From Pseudomonadota bacterium (GTDB taxonomy: Bacteria > Verrucomicrobiota > Verrucomicrobiia > Limisphaerales > SXTU01): a stretch of 64,000 nt of DNA. Of this stretch, positions 20,085 to 28,579 are shown piece after piece. The DNA lies in contig RFVF01000010.1 of NCBI GenBank assembly GCA_009922615.1, positions 1-64,000 of the forward strand. The letters run 5' to 3'. Under the pieces are notes generated by a model. That model saw only the letters and a list, made by a program, of their open reading frames with translations. It searched no databases and had not been told where the DNA came from. Position numbers and translations under genes: made by a program. The first letter of the stretch is position 1; every line of letters begins with the position of its first letter.

Positions 20085-20546
20085 ATGAAACTCTCCGTGC
20101 GGGGCGAATATGCGTTGCGTGCCTTGCTGGTGTTGGGCCTGAACTACGACCGCGATGTGGTGCGCATCCAGACCATCTCCGACCAGCAAAATATCCCGAA
20201 GCGTTTCCTCGAACAAATCCTCACCGATCTCAAGTCGCTTGGCGTCGTGGAGAGCCGGCGGGGCGTGACCGGCGGCTACCGGCTGGCCCGCCCACCGGAA
20301 TTCGTGTCGCTCGCGGCGGTCATCCGCCACATCGAGGGACCGCTCGCGCCAGTTAGCTGCGTGAGCGAACGATTTTACGAAAAATGCTCGTGCCCGGATG
20401 AAAGCAAATGCGCCATCCGCAGCGTGATGAAGGAAGTGCGCGAGGCCATCGTGAAGATTCTGGAAAACGTGACTGTGGCCCAGATGTGTGAACGCGTGAA
20501 GCTGCTCCAAGGCGAGCACGCGAATCCTTTGGACTATGTGATCTGA
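20085..20546 (+). CDS. Rrf2 family transcriptional regulator
   Basis: 153 aa. The winged helix (MKLSVRGEYALRALLVLG...ISDQQNIPKRFLEQILTDLKSLGVVESRRG) is the Rrf2 signature. Res ~85-106 hold four cysteines (C-x9-C-x-C-x5-C in SCVSERFYEKCSCPDESKCA), possibly an Fe-S or metal site as in IscR/NsrR relatives, though the spacing differs from IscR. It is divergent from the sulfur operon across 143 bp and likely represses it in sulfur sufficiency like CymR. Confidence 0.9.
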   Translation: MKLSVRGEYALRALLVLGLNYDRDVVRIQTISDQQNIPKRFLEQILTDLKSLGVVESRRGVTGGYRLARPPEFVSLAAVIRHIEGPLAPVSCVSERFYEKCSCPDESKCAIRSVMKEVREAIVKILENVTVAQMCERVKLLQGEHANPLDYVI

Positions 20547-20815
20547 GCCGCACCCACTAGGTCACATACGTTAGAACTTGAAGGAACTGCGCGGCGTGGG
20601 GATGGATGTCATTACCACTCTTAACATCCCGACGTCGCGAGCCAAATGGACTCGGTGCGGCAAATCGTGAAAACGACCATCCATGAGATCGCGCCGGTCG
20701 ACGCGTCGCTCATCGCCTTCGACGGCACGAACAGCCGGCGTCGGCTCGCTCACGGCGGATTGGGAGCGGTTCTTCGAGTTGAAACGCATCCGAGCGCGAG
20801 GAGAAGCCGCGTTGG

Positions 20816-21115
20816 GTGTCGCTGGAGGTGACCGAGGAAGAGCCGGTAATCTTCGACATTCTCACGCGCCCGGCACCGGCTTTGAACGCCGCCGCGCGTG
20901 CCGAGGTAAAGAAAGTCGCCCGCGATTTGCTGAACCGGCTCAAGCACTGCTGGTGCTCAACTGGCGGCAGAAATCCACTACCCGCTCGCAGCTCAAGCTC
21001 GCCATTGAGGACGTGCTCAACACGCTTCCCGCAGCCTACGACCGCCCCCTTTACGCGCAAAAGTGCTCCGCCCTCTTCGAGCAAGTTTACGAGAGCTATC
21101 CGAGCGGGATACGGG
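20816..21115 (+). pseudogene. hsdR C-terminal remnant (type I restriction subunit R)
   Basis: The first frame reads LEVTEEEPVIFDILTRP... and KKVARDLLNRLK, then a frameshift near 20945 continues as ALLVLNWRQKSTTRSQ, then AIEDVLNTLPAAYD and CSALFEQVYESYP. This is the end of the HsdR/DUF3387 family (helical C-terminal domain). The N-terminal nuclease and motor parts are missing here; a separate piece of the motor lies at 23442-24110. Upstream 20547-20815 has no recognisable gene. Confidence 0.75.
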
Positions 21116-21629
21116 CGTGCATGCCGCCGCTTAGACTCGGACGTCGCTGACTGCAACCCTTCAGCACCGCTGCGCTGGCTTCCGCGAAGCCTGCTGAAAG
21201 TCGCAGACTGCCGACTCGGTTGGTAGCCTGACTCCAGCATTTCGGCGTCGGATCACACCGCTCTAATTCGCCAGCGCTCCTGACCTCCGCCCGCTCGCCT
21301 CCGGCTTTTTCTCCGTTCCGTGACGCGCCGCCGAAATGCCGAAGACAGGCCCGGAGAATACTCGCCCGTCATGGTGGCTGCTCCTCCCCTGCCAGCCACT
21401 CCACCCGCCTCGCCCGCTGCGCGGAATTGGCGGCGTTGCCGGTCGTTTTCAGATCCTTTTCCGCTGTGCTCCTCCGGCCGGCCTCCCGGTCTGTCGCCCT
21501 CCCGGGGCCGCTCCGCCGGGGTGTCTCGCGGTGCCCTCTGAAGACTACTCCCACGGACAAGCCCGGCTCCACGGCCCTTCCTCGCGCAGGGCGACAGACC
21601 GAAGACGAACAGCCGGGCAAAAAAAGACC
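21116..21629. other. 514-bp GC-rich stretch without a recognised gene
   Basis: Between the hsdR remnant and the 21630 gene I find no gene with family signatures. Open frames here are arginine- and proline-rich frame shadows of high-GC DNA. No tRNA or clear hairpin with a T tract was seen. Confidence 0.6.
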
Positions 21630-22001
21630 ATGAAAACTAAACACATTATCTCTGGGCTCAAGAGCCGATCCGAACAGCCCGACACTGGTTTGCCCCGCAT
21701 CGACTTCGCCTCGCGGCGGTTGAATCGCCGCATGAGCACTTCTGCCTTGTTGAACCTCTTGCGGCGCGGTGCGCCTAGATTCTTCGAGCTGGCCGAGGTC
21801 GTGGGCCGCTGGGTCTGGATTCAGTTTGAGTGCGAGCCGGCGGTGGAAACCCGGCGGCAATTGGCGCAACTCGGCTTCCATTGGAACGCCACCCGGCAGG
21901 CGTGGCAGCACCCGTGCGGCGTGTATCGGGACGCGGGCGTGATGTTCGACCCGCGCCGCAAGTTCGGCAGTTACTTCGCGGCGGACATGATGCTGCCGTA
22001 A
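21630..22001 (+). CDS. hypothetical mobile-element protein
   Basis: 123 aa, ATG 21630 preceded by a purine run (AAAAAAAGACC). The C-terminal half has a compact aromatic motif series: FFELAEVVGRWVWIQFE, LAQLGFHWNATRQAWQHPCG. I recall similar small proteins near integrases and conjugation genes, but cannot name a family or function. It lies just left of the att-like repeat at 22145, so it marks the right end of the first element or the left flank of the second. Confidence 0.6.
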   Translation: MKTKHIISGLKSRSEQPDTGLPRIDFASRRLNRRMSTSALLNLLRRGAPRFFELAEVVGRWVWIQFECEPAVETRRQLAQLGFHWNATRQAWQHPCGVYRDAGVMFDPRRKFGSYFAADMMLP

Positions 22002-22018
22002 CTGATCACTCTACTTGC

Positions 22019-22048
22019 ACTGTCAGTGAAACTGTCAGTGAACGGGTT
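22019..22048 (+). repeat. tandem 12-bp repeat plus copy of the attL-flanking sequence
   Basis: ACTGTCAGTGAA is repeated twice (22019-22030, 22031-22042). The second copy continues as GTCAGTGAACGGGTT (22034-22048), which differs in one base from the 15 bp directly after tRNA-Cys (7672-7686). Such repeats next to att sites may be recombinase arm-binding sites. Confidence 0.6.
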
Positions 22049-22144
22049 CAAATTGTTAGGGCTAGTAGTGAAAAGTTCATCCCAGTTGTGCTTGAGATTG
22101 CTCACAAATTCGCCATTTTCTATCCAATCGAATCGTGGACGGCT

Positions 22145-22167
22145 TTCGATTCCGACTTCCGCCTCCA
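22145..22167 (+). repeat. second att-like copy of the tRNA-Cys 3' end
   Basis: A direct repeat of 7649-7671, 22 of 23 bases identical, including an encoded CCA. The rest of a tRNA is absent: upstream bases cannot fold as the 5' half. It closes the first element on the right and at the same time forms the left end of a second element whose intact recombinase starts 174 nt downstream. Confidence 0.8.
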
Positions 22168-22214
22168 AGTCTAACCGCATGTGCGGTAGTGGTTTAGGAG
22201 GAAGAGGGTCCATC

Positions 22215-22236
22215 ACGGACACCAAAACGGACACCA
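22215..22236 (+). repeat. short direct repeats before recombinase gene
   Basis: ACGGACACCA occurs at 22215-22224 and 22227-22236 (12-bp period), between the att-like repeat and the recombinase gene, a typical place for recombinase or excisionase binding. Confidence 0.45.
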
Positions 22237-22340
22237 GTTTCCCGACTCCGCAAGAACTTGGCGTAACCGGCGATAACTCGCCCACTACTCGCTAACTTCA
22301 CGGACTCGGCCCCGAATATCTTCGCGGTTGCCTGACAACC

Positions 22341-23426
22341 ATGAAGACCCGATACCGCTTAATCCGCCGGGGCATCCGCCGCAACGCCTTCTACTGCGTG
22401 GACACCTCCACTGGCAAACGCACCAGCCTGCGCACCGGCAACGAAGAGGAAGCCCGGCAAATCATCGCCGCGAAAAATCAGGCCACGCGGCAACCCGTGC
22501 TCAACCTGCAAATCGCGAAAGCGTATCTCGCAGGCAGCGACAACGGCATCACCACGCGCACGTGGCAGCAGGCCATCGAAGCACTGCTGAACACGAAACA
22601 AGGAGCGAACCAAGTGCGCTGGCGCACCGTCCTCAAGGACCGGGCGCTGGCTCCACTGTGGTCCCGCGTGATCATCGAGACGCCCGGCGAACTGCTGTTG
22701 CGCGCGCTGCAAGTGGGCACCGTCTCGACCAATGTTTACCTGCGCCGCCTGCACAACTTCTGCGTGGACATGAACTGGTTGCCGTGGCCGCTCATCTCCA
22801 AGCGCCAGTGGCCCGCCGTGCGATTCAAGGACAAGCGGGGAATCACTGCCGAAGAACACGCGCGCATCGTGGCGCGGGAGGTGAACCCCGAGCGTAAGTC
22901 ATTCTATCAGCTAGCATGGCACTTGGGCGCTTCCCAATCTGACTTGGCACACCTGCAAGCCGAGGACGTGAACTGGTCGGCCCGCATCATCTGCTTCGTG
23001 CGGATGAAGACCCGGGCGCGCAACGTTACTCCGCCGCAGATTCGCTTTGGCAAGGAAGTGGCAGACATCTTGGCGACCCTTCCGCAAGCTGGCCCGCTCT
23101 TCCCTTACTTGTGCACCGTGCGGGCCAACGACCGGGCGACGGAGTTCCGCCAACGCTGCGTGGGCTTGGGCATTCAAGGGGTGAGCCTGCATTCCTATCG
23201 TTACGCGTGGGCGGAACGCGCGCAGACCGTGGGCTACCCTGAGCGATTTGCGCAACTGGCCTTGGGCCACAACAGCAAAGCCGTGCATCGGGCGTATGCG
23301 AAGAAAGCGCAAGTGACGCTGCCCCCGTTGGAAGACTACGAGCGCAACCTGACCGAGGCGGTGATCGTGCCGTTTCGTTCCGCCCCGGCTGGCAGCGACC
23401 AGCGAGCGTTTACTCGGACACAGTGA
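22341..23426 (+). CDS. tyrosine recombinase (integrase), intact
   Basis: 361 aa, full length and unbroken. The C-terminal catalytic half shows VSLHSYRYAWAERA (His-x-x-Arg), LGHNSKAVHRAYAK (His and nucleophile Tyr) and a beta-strand Lys region KTRARNVTPPQI. The first Arg box normally GLRxSEL is replaced by HLGASQSDLAHL, as in the frameshifted paralogue at 7796-8804, so both belong to one divergent subfamily. The N-terminal ~170 residues act as core-binding domain (TSLRTGNEEEARQIIAAKNQATRQ). It lies 174 nt inside the att-like repeat, facing into the second element, and could act on both att copies. Confidence 0.93.
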   Translation: MKTRYRLIRRGIRRNAFYCVDTSTGKRTSLRTGNEEEARQIIAAKNQATRQPVLNLQIAKAYLAGSDNGITTRTWQQAIEALLNTKQGANQVRWRTVLKDRALAPLWSRVIIETPGELLLRALQVGTVSTNVYLRRLHNFCVDMNWLPWPLISKRQWPAVRFKDKRGITAEEHARIVAREVNPERKSFYQLAWHLGASQSDLAHLQAEDVNWSARIICFVRMKTRARNVTPPQIRFGKEVADILATLPQAGPLFPYLCTVRANDRATEFRQRCVGLGIQGVSLHSYRYAWAERAQTVGYPERFAQLALGHNSKAVHRAYAKKAQVTLPPLEDYERNLTEAVIVPFRSAPAGSDQRAFTRTQ

Positions 23427-23441
23427 GTTCGTGCCCCTCAC

Positions 23442-24110
23442 GATGACGAGAGCCGCATCGCCAAGCTGGGCCTGAACGCGAGCGAGCTGCCGAAGCTGGA
23501 CGCGGAGTTTGAGGAGATCACCGAAGGCGAGGGGCAGACGAAGAAGGAGAAGCTCAAAACCAAGTGGGCCGCGCTGGAGGCGCTGGTGGGCGATCCGAAA
23601 CGCATCGCGCTCATCGCCGCCGATTTGGTGGCGCACTTTGAAAAGCGCACCGAGGCGATGGTGGTCTGCATGAGTCGCCGCATCTGCGTGGACCTTTACG
23701 AAGCGCTCATCAAGCTGCACCTTGAGTGGGTGAGCGCGAAGGATGACGACACCGAAGCCGAGAAGGGCAAAGCGTGCGTGATGAAAGTCATCATGACCGG
23801 CAGCGCTGATGACGGCCCCGACTGGCAGCCCCACATCCGCAACAAGGAGAAGCGACGCGCGATGGCGAACCGTTTCAAGGACAGCTAAGACCCATTCCGC
23901 ATCGTCATCGTGCGCGACATGTGGCTGACCGATTTCGACGCGTCTTGCCTGCACACCATGTATGCCGACAAGCCCATGCAGGGCCACGGACTCATGCAGG
24001 CCATTGCCCGCGTGAACCGCGTCTTTCGCGACAAGCCGGGCGGTCTGGTGGTGGATTACCTCGGCCTCGCCGATCAGTTCAAGCACGGCCTCGCCTACGA
24101 TATTCCGCCA
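23442..24110 (+). pseudogene. hsdR motor-domain remnant (type I restriction subunit R)
   Basis: One frame reads [22 protein letters not shown], then [47 protein letters not shown] and [21 protein letters not shown], is stopped by TAA at 23886-23888, and continues with [39 protein letters not shown] and [19 protein letters not shown]. This is the second RecA-like motor domain of HsdR (helicase motifs V and VI). Both ends of the gene are missing and no hsdM or hsdS is nearby, so it is dead. Confidence 0.85.
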
Positions 24111-24144
24111 CTCAGTCCCAAATTCGTGGCGTTGTGCTCAGCTG

Positions 24145-25101
24145 CTAAGCGCGACACACCTCGTCTAAATGGCGAAAGATGGCGTTGACCAAAGACTTTG
24201 CACGTTGTGCGGGGCGGAAGTAGTGGTCCACGCCCCAGACGGGGAAAAGCTCGCCCGGCCACTTGAGCGCATCGGACAAAAGGACGGTCCCATCGTTTGG
24301 CCCGAGGCGCGCGATGATGCGATGGCAGAACCGCGAATGCGGCGTGGCCAAGTGCGCGCGCAACGGAAAGCCGACGAAGCTCCACAGTCTCATGTGCGTG
24401 GGCAACCGCACTGCTCCGCACAACGGCGAGCCGGGGGCGTGGCACATGTCGGTGATGAAGCCGAAGTCGCGGCGCTGAATCCGGTATTGTAACCGCATCA
24501 CCCAGGAACGCACCCGGCTGGCCGGGATCCAGTCTGCCATCGGCGTTCCATCCAGAGGGCCGCACAGGTTGACCCACGCCACGACCTTGTGGAACAGCTG
24601 CGGTGCATCCGGCCGGGCGAGCGCGAGTTTGAGGTCCGGGCCGCCTTTGCTCACCGTGACCAAGACGAGTTTCCCGGCGGGTTGGTGCTTCAACCACTCG
24701 GCGAGCAGCGTCGCGTTCTGCTGCACGGAGCCGCGGCTGGCCAAGGGCACGAAGTCGCAGGGCAGGCTGAGCTCCGCCGCCGCCTCGCGCACCACTTTGC
24801 CATCGCTGCCCAAGGCCGGGCGCTCGACATAAAGTGCGCCGGGGACGATGACAATTTTCCAGTCTGCTTTCAGCGGTTCGACTTGGGGTGGGGCCAGCAA
24901 GGTTTCGATTCGCTCGATGAACGAGGCATGAGTGGGGCACCGGCGAAGGCGGTCGTAGAGCAGAGCAGTGGCGAAATCCACGCCGTGCTGGCGGGTAATT
25001 TCCTGAAGGCTGGCTGCGTCAAGCGCAGCCAGGGTTGGAAATTTCTGCCACGCGGAGACGCGCTGAAGCAACGCCTGCTCGCTTTCGAAACGGCTGGCCA
25101 T
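24145..25101 (-). CDS. alpha/beta-hydrolase-fold protein (lipase/esterase-like)
   Basis: 318 aa. A hydrolase fold is suggested by a nucleophile elbow-like VTVSKGGPD (Ser in T-V-S-K-G, not canonical GxSxG), then [14 protein letters not shown], where the acid residue of lipases lies, and a C-terminal GVDHYFRP with the probable catalytic His. There is no signal peptide. ATG 25101 ([12 protein letters not shown]) is 6 nt after the upstream stop; a longer start at 25170 would overlap it. Last gene of the leftward arm after the Rieske and SnoaL-like genes; it may cleave or transfer an acyl group in that pathway. Confidence 0.75.
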   Translation of the reverse strand: MASRFESEQALLQRVSAWQKFPTLAALDAASLQEITRQHGVDFATALLYDRLRRCPTHASFIERIETLLAPPQVEPLKADWKIVIVPGALYVERPALGSDGKVVREAAAELSLPCDFVPLASRGSVQQNATLLAEWLKHQPAGKLVLVTVSKGGPDLKLALARPDAPQLFHKVVAWVNLCGPLDGTPMADWIPASRVRSWVMRLQYRIQRRDFGFITDMCHAPGSPLCGAVRLPTHMRLWSFVGFPLRAHLATPHSRFCHRIIARLGPNDGTVLLSDALKWPGELFPVWGVDHYFRPAQRAKSLVNAIFRHLDEVCRA

Positions 25102-25106
25102 CCGCT

Positions 25107-25715
25107 TCAAACCCCGGCCTTGCGACGACGCCCCACCCGCCAGCCAAGAATCAAGCCCGTTGCCAGGCAAGCGACGCCGGCGAGGACGGCGGCGCGCTCG
25201 GCGAGGTTCAGCAGCACGTTGTCGAACAGGTTGGTGGAGGCGTGCAGGCTGGCGATGAGCCAGCGTCCGTTTTCCTTGACGAGCGTGGCACTCCAGCGCC
25301 CTTTGATGTTCAGTGGCTTGCCGCCGGTGAGGACGAAGCGTTCATCTGTGCCGCCCCAGCAGACTCCGGTGTCCCCGCCGTAGAGGATGGTCAGCTCGTC
25401 CACGGTGATATCACACTTGAAGCTGTCCACGAGCTTGTTCGGCCCCTTCATCACGCGGTCAAAATAGGCGCGCACTCCGGCGTGGCCACGGCTGACCTCG
25501 GCGTTGTGCCAGGTGACGACGCAGTTGGTGTGAAGGAACGGCTCGATGCCGGCGAGGTCTCCGCGGTTGATGGCGGCCAGCAAGCCATCGCGGAGAGCGC
25601 GCAGTTCCTGATGCGCAGGGTCTTCGGGCGGCGCGGCGGCTTGAGCTCCGGTGCGGGGCAGGCAGGCTAGACTGAAGGTGAGGGCGATGAGGAGGGTCAG
25701 GCGGGTTGTATTCAT
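25107..25715 (-). CDS. exported SnoaL/NTF2-like (DUF4440-type) protein with C-terminal anchor
   Basis: 202 aa. Signal peptide res 1-25 (MNTTRLTLLIALTFSLACLP), then an NTF2-like domain (ELRALRDGLLAAINRGDLAGIEPFL...CVVTWHNAEVSRGHAGVRAYF...GRWSATLVKENGRWLIASLHAS), then a hydrophobic helix (AAVLAGVACLATGLILGW) with an RRRK tail. The start ATG 25715 overlaps the Rieske stop by 4 nt (ATGA). This fold includes isomerases, cyclases and binding proteins. The membrane anchor suggests action at the cytoplasmic membrane, outer side. Confidence 0.8.
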   Translation of the reverse strand: MNTTRLTLLIALTFSLACLPRTGAQAAAPPEDPAHQELRALRDGLLAAINRGDLAGIEPFLHTNCVVTWHNAEVSRGHAGVRAYFDRVMKGPNKLVDSFKCDITVDELTILYGGDTGVCWGGTDERFVLTGGKPLNIKGRWSATLVKENGRWLIASLHASTNLFDNVLLNLAERAAVLAGVACLATGLILGWRVGRRRKAGV

Positions 25716-26791
25716 GAGCATCGGAGATGGGGCGCGCCAGCAGGTTGAAACGTTGAGTCGGGTTTTTCCGCAGCCTCGGAGAGCGGACGGTCCGAACCTT
25801 GCGGCAGCGTGGCCAACCAATGAAGGCAACGGACCATTTCGACATCCGCCGAGATCAGGCGCGTGGGTTGATACCGGATGTCGCGAATGAGTTCCGCCTC
25901 CGCGAGCAAATGGCCGCGCGTCAGCCACCGCCGCAGCGGCAGTCCCAGCGCTGGCCAGCCGCGCCGTGCAAATGTCATCACATGGCAACGGGTTTGATGG
26001 CCCTCGGCCGGCTCATAAATCACGAGAAACCGGCTGTGGGCACGGGGAAACTTGGCCTCCACTAGGAACAGGCTGCCGCCCCAGTTGGTGATCGTCACCG
26101 CCACCGTCGCCCCGGCCAGCAAACGCAAGACCCGGTCACGCACGGAGGGTCCGACGACTTCAGCCACATATCGGGTCCGGCGGGCCTGCGGCGCGGGGCA
26201 GTCCACGACGGGCGGCCCCTGGAGTTTGCGCTCATGCACCGTCTCGAAATGCTGTGTGTCGAAACCCTGCGCCACCATCAGGAACCAGCTCCCGTGCGCA
26301 ACGAAGGAAAAGGGCGGCGTGGCACAAAAATTCTCTGGCGATTCGCCCGCGAAGAACGGCAGTGGGAACAGCTTCTCCGGCCCCCAAAAGAAAAACATCG
26401 CGCCGTGGCGCAATTCTGCCGGAAAGCTTTCCTGCCGCGCGAACCCCGGAATCTCCGCCTGCGCCGGGATATCCTCGCACCGGCCGTCACGACCAAAACG
26501 CCAGTGATGAAAGGGGCATTGCAGCGTTTCACCCACGACCCGGCCCCGGCCGAGATTTGCCCCGAGATGGGCGCAGCGCGCGTCCATCACCGCGACACGC
26601 CCGGTGGCCGTCCGGAATCCAACCAAGTCCCGGCCCAACATCCGTCGCGCCACCGGCCCACGCTTCAGTTCACGCTCCGTGCAGAAAAAATACCACGAGG
26701 CCGGCGCCACTGGAAAACTGCCGGGCGCGGGCGCGCGGAGCTCCGCCGCCCGCAGCGATTCCGAGGCGGGTGCATAAGTGGTTGCAGTCAT
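25712..26791 (-). CDS. Rieske non-heme iron oxygenase
   Basis: 359 aa from ATG 26791. The Rieske [2Fe-2S] site is CAHLGANLGRG...CPFHHW (C-x-H, 16-17 residues, C-x2-H; about res 68-90). The mononuclear iron triad fits D-x2-H-x4-H in FDTQHFETVHERKL (about 185-198). Such alpha subunits hydroxylate, desaturate or demethylate lipophilic substrates with a ferredoxin partner, which is not encoded nearby. It leads the leftward arm and is divergent from the desaturase across 108 bp, so both arms are probably controlled together. Confidence 0.9.
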   Translation of the reverse strand: MTATTYAPASESLRAAELRAPAPGSFPVAPASWYFFCTERELKRGPVARRMLGRDLVGFRTATGRVAVMDARCAHLGANLGRGRVVGETLQCPFHHWRFGRDGRCEDIPAQAEIPGFARQESFPAELRHGAMFFFWGPEKLFPLPFFAGESPENFCATPPFSFVAHGSWFLMVAQGFDTQHFETVHERKLQGPPVVDCPAPQARRTRYVAEVVGPSVRDRVLRLLAGATVAVTITNWGGSLFLVEAKFPRAHSRFLVIYEPAEGHQTRCHVMTFARRGWPALGLPLRRWLTRGHLLAEAELIRDIRYQPTRLISADVEMVRCLHWLATLPQGSDRPLSEAAEKPDSTFQPAGAPHLRCS

Positions 26792-26899
26792 CGGGCTGGG
26801 CTCCAGAGTTAGAATTTCAACCCCCGACTTGCAAGCGAATAGCGGGTGGGCGGGTAGGCCGGAACTTGCCAAACATTGCTCCGTGCTTAGAGTGCCCGT

Positions 26900-27853
26900 G
26901 TGGATCCAATGGTGTCTTCCAGCCACAGCGGCCTCACTCCGCCACCGGTGGACATGCCTGTCCCCAACGGGCTCAATCTCGCTTTGTCGCTGTGCGTCTT
27001 CAGCGCGGCGTTGGGGTTGCTCTGGCTCGGGTCACACGTGGAGAGCCATTGGGCCGTGGTGGGCGTAGGGATGCTTTTTTCCTATCTCCTGCTCACGAAC
27101 TACGCGCTGCTGCACGAGGCGAGCCACGGCAACCTTCAGTCTGACCCGCGCCGCAATTACACGCTTGGGTTGCTGGCGGGGCTGCTTTTCCCCATGCCCT
27201 TTACCCTCATGCGCAGCACGCACCAAGGGCACCACGTTCACAACCGCACCGACGTGGAGATGTTCGACCTCTACTACCCGCACGACAACCGCTTCATCAA
27301 ATATGTCCGCTGGTATGGCATCCTGCTCGGCTTCTTCTGGCCGCTTGTGCCGCTGGGGGCGGTGCTGTTTTCAGTGTTTCCAGCCGCTTGGCGCGCACGT
27401 GTATTTGACCGGTTCAAACCCACCGGCTACCTGCTGAACGGCGTGCAGAACGCCGCCGTCTGGCTCGTGCGCGCGGAGACGCTGCTCATCAGCGCGTTCT
27501 TTCTCCTGCTGTTCTGGCTCCTGGAACTGCGTTGGCAAAACACGCTCGTGCTTTACCTGTGCTTCGCCTTCAACTGGTCCACGCGCCAATACATCGGCCA
27601 TGCGTTCACCAAGCGCGACGTCATCGAGGGTGCGTGGAATCTCCGGCACAATCGCCTGATGAGTTTCGTGCTCCTTCATGGCGAGCACGACCTCAACCAC
27701 CATCGCCATCCCGAAATCCCGTGGCGATACCTGCCGAACCTCTCGCCTGCGAACGAGGAGCGGCCCAACTACCTCCTGCAATACTGGCGGCAGTGGCTCG
27801 GCCCGCGCCCCAATACGGAGCCAGAGCCGAAGCCGCTCGGTGCCACAACATGA
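26900..27853 (+). CDS. membrane fatty acid desaturase/hydroxylase family protein
   Basis: 317 aa (GTG 26900; ATG 26909 is an alternative). Three histidine boxes: HEASHGN (about res 72-78), HQGHHVHN (108-115) and HDLNHHRHPEIPW near the C-terminus, the di-iron ligand set of integral membrane desaturases. There are four to six hydrophobic segments (e.g. ALSLCVFSAALGLLWLG, LISAFFLLLFWLLEL). Substrates are acyl lipids, sphingoid bases or carotenoids. First gene of a seven-gene rightward operon; its stop overlaps the PAP2 start by 4 nt. Confidence 0.9.
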   Translation: MDPMVSSSHSGLTPPPVDMPVPNGLNLALSLCVFSAALGLLWLGSHVESHWAVVGVGMLFSYLLLTNYALLHEASHGNLQSDPRRNYTLGLLAGLLFPMPFTLMRSTHQGHHVHNRTDVEMFDLYYPHDNRFIKYVRWYGILLGFFWPLVPLGAVLFSVFPAAWRARVFDRFKPTGYLLNGVQNAAVWLVRAETLLISAFFLLLFWLLELRWQNTLVLYLCFAFNWSTRQYIGHAFTKRDVIEGAWNLRHNRLMSFVLLHGEHDLNHHRHPEIPWRYLPNLSPANEERPNYLLQYWRQWLGPRPNTEPEPKPLGATT

Positions 27854-28503
27854 ACGGTGCCCGGCGGGAACCCTTCCTCGCCTGGCCGGGCGGGGAGCAT
27901 TTGAAGTTCGCAGCGGGCCGCATCCTGCTCGTCTCGCTTTGGTTCGCGCTCATCTTCGGCGGCGCGGACTGGCTCACCGCGCAACGCGTCTTGCGGGTGC
28001 GCATCCACATGGATTGGGAACTTGGCCTCCCGCTCCTTCCGGAATTCACCCTTGCCTACATGTCCATTTACGCTGTGTTTCTCGCCGTCCCCTTCGTGCT
28101 GCGCACCCGGTTGGAGCTTGAGAGCCTCGCGCGAGAACAGGCCACCGCCATCGCGCTGGCCGGCGTGGGATTCTTGTTGTTGCCAGCTGACCTCGCTTAC
28201 GCCCCGCCGGCCAACCTTGGTGGGTGGGAACCGCTCTTCCGTTTTGCCGACTGGTTGAATCTCGACCACAACCTCGTCCCCTCGCTGCATGTTGCGTTGA
28301 GCGTGATTTGCCTGGAGCACTTCGCCCCGCACGCGACCACGACCGGTGCCTGGCTCCTGCGCGGCTGGGGCGTGCTCATCGCTGTCTCCACGCTGCTGAC
28401 ACACCAGCATCACTTTCTTGATGTGGTCATGGGCTACGCCCTTGCGCTCGGCGTGGTGTGGCAAGGCCGGCGCACAGAGCTTCACCTGCCTTGTGTCATC
28501 TAA
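27850..28503 (+). CDS. PAP2-family membrane phosphatase or phosphotransferase
   Basis: 217 aa, ATG 27850 in an ATGA overlap with the desaturase. The PAP2 catalytic residues lie in LVPSLHVALS (C2 motif, PSxH) and TLLTHQHHFLDVV (C3, HxxxxD variant). Five to six membrane segments. The sequence resembles the branch that includes inositol-phosphoceramide synthase-like enzymes more than PgpB. It may dephosphorylate a lipid phosphate or transfer a headgroup within the cluster's pathway. Confidence 0.85.
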   Translation: MNGARREPFLAWPGGEHLKFAAGRILLVSLWFALIFGGADWLTAQRVLRVRIHMDWELGLPLLPEFTLAYMSIYAVFLAVPFVLRTRLELESLAREQATAIALAGVGFLLLPADLAYAPPANLGGWEPLFRFADWLNLDHNLVPSLHVALSVICLEHFAPHATTTGAWLLRGWGVLIAVSTLLTHQHHFLDVVMGYALALGVVWQGRRTELHLPCVI

Positions 28504-28579
28504 TAATCCCCGTGTCGCATTGGTTTTTCCAAACGCTTTGTTGCGTCATTGCGCTTGAGCCGCTCCGGCTCGAGGCCTA

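Noticed and set aside
20646-20831. Short open frame upstream of the hsdR remnant as a gene
   Set aside because: No recognisable motif and it runs into the frame-shifted remnant; left as unassigned sequence.
22145-22167. A second tRNA-Cys gene at the att-like repeat
   Set aside because: Only the last 23 nt of the tRNA are present; upstream bases do not form the acceptor 5' strand, D arm or anticodon arm.
23438-24086. Minus-strand frames opposite the hsdR motor remnant
   Set aside because: The plus-strand frame carries clear HsdR motor motifs interrupted by a single stop; the minus frames are shadows.
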